The position numbers and the translations under genes were made by a program. From NCBI GenBank assembly GCA_964439135.1, contig CAYTNN010000043.1:1-26028 (forward strand): a stretch of 26,028 nucleotides of DNA, given 5' to 3'. Source of the stretch: JAFGPJ01 sp964439135 (GTDB lineage Bacteria; Planctomycetota; Phycisphaerae; Sedimentisphaerales; Anaerobacaceae). Positions 24,206 through 26,028 of this stretch are shown piece by piece. Under the pieces are notes generated by a model. It saw only the letters and a program-made list of their open reading frames with translations, ran no database searches and had not been told where the DNA came from. How positions within the stretch are numbered: the stretch's first letter is position 1; every line of letters starts with the position of its first letter.

Positions 24206-25168
24206 ATGAATAAGTTATTTACTATTGCAAAAAATACTTTCATAGAAACCCTGAGACAGCCCATTTACTCCATAATTGTTGTTGCTGCTTTGTTATTGTT
24301 TTTTATAAGTCCATCTCTAACGATGTACACAATGAGCGACGACAACAAGCTCTTACGCGAGATAGGATTATCTACGTTATTTTTGACCAGCTTGTTCATA
24401 GCAATTTTTTCCGCTTCCGGAGCTGTTGCACAGGAGTTTGAGAGCAAGACTATAATAACCGTTCTCAGCAAGCCCGTCCAGCGTCCGATATTCATTATTG
24501 CGAAGTTCTTAGGTGTGACCGCGGCGGTGGTTCTGGCGCATTATATATGCACGGTCGCCCTGCTGATGTCGATCAGGCACGGCGTACTCGAGACGGTAAA
24601 CGATACGCACGACTGGACGGTCTTAGGCTCGGCGGGAATTATTATTGTTGCCGTGCTTTTGCTAAGTGCTTTTTTCAACTACGCTTACGACTGGAAATTT
24701 TCATCGACTGCGATGGTTTTAACCGGCATATTCGCTACATTCGGCATCGTTTTCTTGACTTTTATCGACCGAAACTGGCAATTCAAGCCTTCGGAGAACG
24801 GCTTCAGCGCGGTCGATATCTACGGTTCGGTCTTGCTGTTGTTAGCTGCTTTGATCATCGTGGCCCTGGCGGTGGCGCTTTCGTCCAGGTTCAATATTGT
24901 GGTGACGCTCTCGGCCTGTATCGGGATTTTTCTGCTGGGTCTGGTCAGTGATTACGCATTCGGCAGATTCGCCGAAACGCATTTATGGGCCAAAATCGGC
25001 AGGTATATAGTGCCAAACCTGCAGATTTTCTGGATAAGCGACGCCATTTACGAAGGTAACGATGTCCCTGTGAAATACCTTTTGATTGGAGCCTCATACG
25101 CCTTGTGCTACACGGGCGCCATCCTCGCGTTAGCCGTCGCCCTGTTTCAGCGCCGGCAGGTAGGTTGA
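24206..25168 (+). CDS. ABC-2 type transporter permease
   Basis: This is a membrane subunit of an ABC-2 exporter with 320 residues and six or more likely membrane segments (about 20-40, 52-75, 100-120, 138-160, 168-188, 205-228, 232-252, 290-312). The N-terminal helix MNKLFTIAKNTFIETLRQPI and the motif ESKTIITVLSKPVQRPIFIIAKFLG are characteristic of this family and align with the permease at 15069-16427, so the two are probably paralogs. It lacks the large extracytoplasmic domain of that protein. It is the only plus-strand gene in the window and has no ATPase beside it: the next gene is convergent. It might share the ATPase of the other permease, or use one outside the window. The ribosome site (GAAAG) is weak. 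The transported molecule is unknown. Confidence 0.85.
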   Translation: MNKLFTIAKNTFIETLRQPIYSIIVVAALLLFFISPSLTMYTMSDDNKLLREIGLSTLFLTSLFIAIFSASGAVAQEFESKTIITVLSKPVQRPIFIIAKFLGVTAAVVLAHYICTVALLMSIRHGVLETVNDTHDWTVLGSAGIIIVAVLLLSAFFNYAYDWKFSSTAMVLTGIFATFGIVFLTFIDRNWQFKPSENGFSAVDIYGSVLLLLAALIIVALAVALSSRFNIVVTLSACIGIFLLGLVSDYAFGRFAETHLWAKIGRYIVPNLQIFWISDAIYEGNDVPVKYLLIGASYALCYTGAILALAVALFQRRQVG

Positions 25169-25187
25169 TCCGGTCCTGTCAGGTATT

Positions 25188-25751
25188 TTAAGGCTTCTTT
25201 TGTAACAGAACAGCTCGGCGGCGTTTTATCTGAGGCGTATCTGCTGCTATAAAACCGTGTTGCTCTGCAATGGAGACGGTCGTTTCAAAATCCTTTTCTG
25301 ATACATGTCCTTTTGGTTCTACCAGAAGCAATCTGCCGCCCGGCTTCATCACCTTGTATATCTCTGAGAAAAACCCGGCGGCATCAGGAACTTCATGTAC
25401 GACGGCTGAAGCAAGGGCAAAATCGATTTTTTCTTTGATATTGTCCAGACCGAGAGAACCGTCATTACATATAACAGTTTCAATCCGGCCGGATAATCCT
25501 GTTTTCTGTGCACGTTTTTCGAGCGAGATGATCATCTTTTCCTGGACATCCACACATATAACCCTGCCGTTCGGGCCGACCATCCGGGCAAGGGGCAGGC
25601 TGAAAAAGCCCATCGCACAGCCGATATCCGCAACCGTCATTGCCTCGTTTACGTATGGTTTGAGAATCTTGTTAGGATTTTGCAGCAGTTTTCTAACCGG
25701 ACTTGCGAGCACATAACCAACCCATACCGGACATACATGATGTTCAGCCAT
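25188..25751 (-). CDS. class I SAM-dependent methyltransferase
   Basis: This is a small soluble methyltransferase of 187 residues with a Rossmann fold. Motif I is VADIGCAMGFF at 40-50, the acidic ribose-binding residue is D68 in VICVDVQ, and later elements are VVHEVPDAAGFFSEI and VMKPGGRLLLVEP. The N-terminal segment HHVCPVWVGYVLASPVRKLLQNPNKIL resembles a conserved lead-in I have seen in otherwise uncharacterised methyltransferases of anaerobes and planctomycetes. The substrate is unknown; the general layout is that of UbiE/methyltransferase-11 enzymes. The ATG is preceded by a strong GGGAGGA site. It converges on the plus-strand permease with a 19-base gap. Confidence 0.88.
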   Translation of the reverse strand: MAEHHVCPVWVGYVLASPVRKLLQNPNKILKPYVNEAMTVADIGCAMGFFSLPLARMVGPNGRVICVDVQEKMIISLEKRAQKTGLSGRIETVICNDGSLGLDNIKEKIDFALASAVVHEVPDAAGFFSEIYKVMKPGGRLLLVEPKGHVSEKDFETTVSIAEQHGFIAADTPQIKRRRAVLLQKKP

Positions 25752-25774
25752 ATTGTCCTCCCAATGAGTGATTC

Positions 25775-25780
25775 ATTATA
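25775..25780 (-). promoter_or_regulatory. possible -10 box for the methyltransferase gene
   Basis: The minus strand reads TATAAT, a perfect -10 hexamer, 24 bases upstream of the methyltransferase ATG. No good -35 lies at 16-18 bases; TTGAAG is 22 bases away, which is too far for a standard promoter. It may be activator-dependent or fortuitous. Confidence 0.33.
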
Positions 25781-25842
25781 TTGTCGGGAAAACCGGCATC
25801 CGCTTCAATTGCAGTGTTGATTGTTAAGTCTTAAACCAGATA

Positions 25843-26028
25843 CTATTCACTAAATACTTCTTTAATTACCGCTATTTCATCGCAATTTTGCTGCTTGGGG
25901 CATCGCGCGCAGTCGCTCCAGACTTTCATCGGCAGCGTTTCTTTTTCCACAATTTCGAATCCGGATTTCTCAAAAAACACCGGTTCCAGCGTCAGAGCAA
26001 AGACTTTCGGCACACCGAGCTTTGCCGC
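25843..26028 (-). CDS. GNAT N-acetyltransferase, C-terminal part (short NAGS-like)
   Basis: The frame is open from the window edge to a TAG at 25843-25845 and gives 61 residues; the N-terminal part lies beyond the window. The fragment contains KLGVPKVFALTLEPVFFEKSGF, the late beta-strand and helix of a GNAT fold, then LPMKVWSDCARCPKQQNCDEIAVI. The C-x2-C-x5-C ending is typical, as I recall, of the short N-acetylglutamate synthase-like acetyltransferases that act at the first step of arginine synthesis in many anaerobes and planctomycetes. It could also be another GNAT acetyltransferase. It is transcribed toward the methyltransferase gene, with a 91-base gap. Confidence 0.75.
   Translation of the reverse strand, partial: AAKLGVPKVFALTLEPVFFEKSGFEIVEKETLPMKVWSDCARCPKQQNCDEIAVIKEVFSE

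Noticed and set aside
25169..25187. Bidirectional terminator between the convergent permease and methyltransferase genes
   Set aside because: Only a very short CCTG/CAGG pairing with a one-base loop is present, too weak to support.
1..26028. CRISPR arrays, insertion sequences, integrases, toxin-antitoxin pairs or defence genes
   Set aside because: No regularly spaced repeats, transposase or integrase motifs, or small paired toxin genes were seen on either strand.

Overview
The window looks like chromosomal DNA of a Gram-negative-type bacterium. My best guess is a planctomycete of the Phycisphaerae type. That guess rests on the gene mix: Tat-exported carbohydrate proteins, three SPFH (HflK/HflC-like) genes in a row, an ABC-2 exporter followed by a membrane-anchored helical protein, a response regulator and helicase of ordinary bacterial type, and frequent GTG/TTG starts. 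There is no rRNA gene or phylogenetic marker strong enough to prove it. No tRNA, CRISPR array, insertion sequence or prophage was seen. Coding density is high, and every gene from 58 to 24017 lies on the minus strand, so transcription there runs from high to low coordinates.

Region A (about 5441 down to 58) is an information-processing and regulatory block. It holds ruvX, then a well-formed promoter, rpsO (ribosomal protein S15), pnp (polynucleotide phosphorylase), a histidine kinase without a sensor domain whose GTG start directly abuts the pnp stop, and an NtrC-type sigma-54 response regulator that starts at TTG. The kinase and regulator therefore appear to ride on the rpsO-pnp transcript.

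Region B (about 10945 down to 5495) is carbohydrate metabolism. It holds a Tat-exported protein of the L-fucose/L-arabinose isomerase fold that seems to keep its metal ligands, a Tat-exported GH10 xylanase-like hydrolase, glucose-6-phosphate isomerase and a GDP-mannose-forming mannose-1-phosphate guanylyltransferase.

Region C (24017 down to 11019) is mostly a membrane block. It holds a seven-TM SPFH protein, HflC, HflK, a P1B-type metal ATPase, an ABC-2 ATPase with a long disordered tail, its permease, a membrane-anchored all-helical protein of unknown role, and a PcrA/UvrD helicase. Gaps are 56 bases or less and two junctions overlap, so a long operon is possible. This is the most likely place for an undescribed system: a three-component SPFH assembly beside a metal pump and an exporter.

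Region D (24206 to the end) starts with a divergently transcribed ABC-2 permease without its own ATPase, resembling the permease in region C. It is followed by a convergent SAM methyltransferase and the 3' end of a GNAT acetyltransferase similar to short-form N-acetylglutamate synthases.
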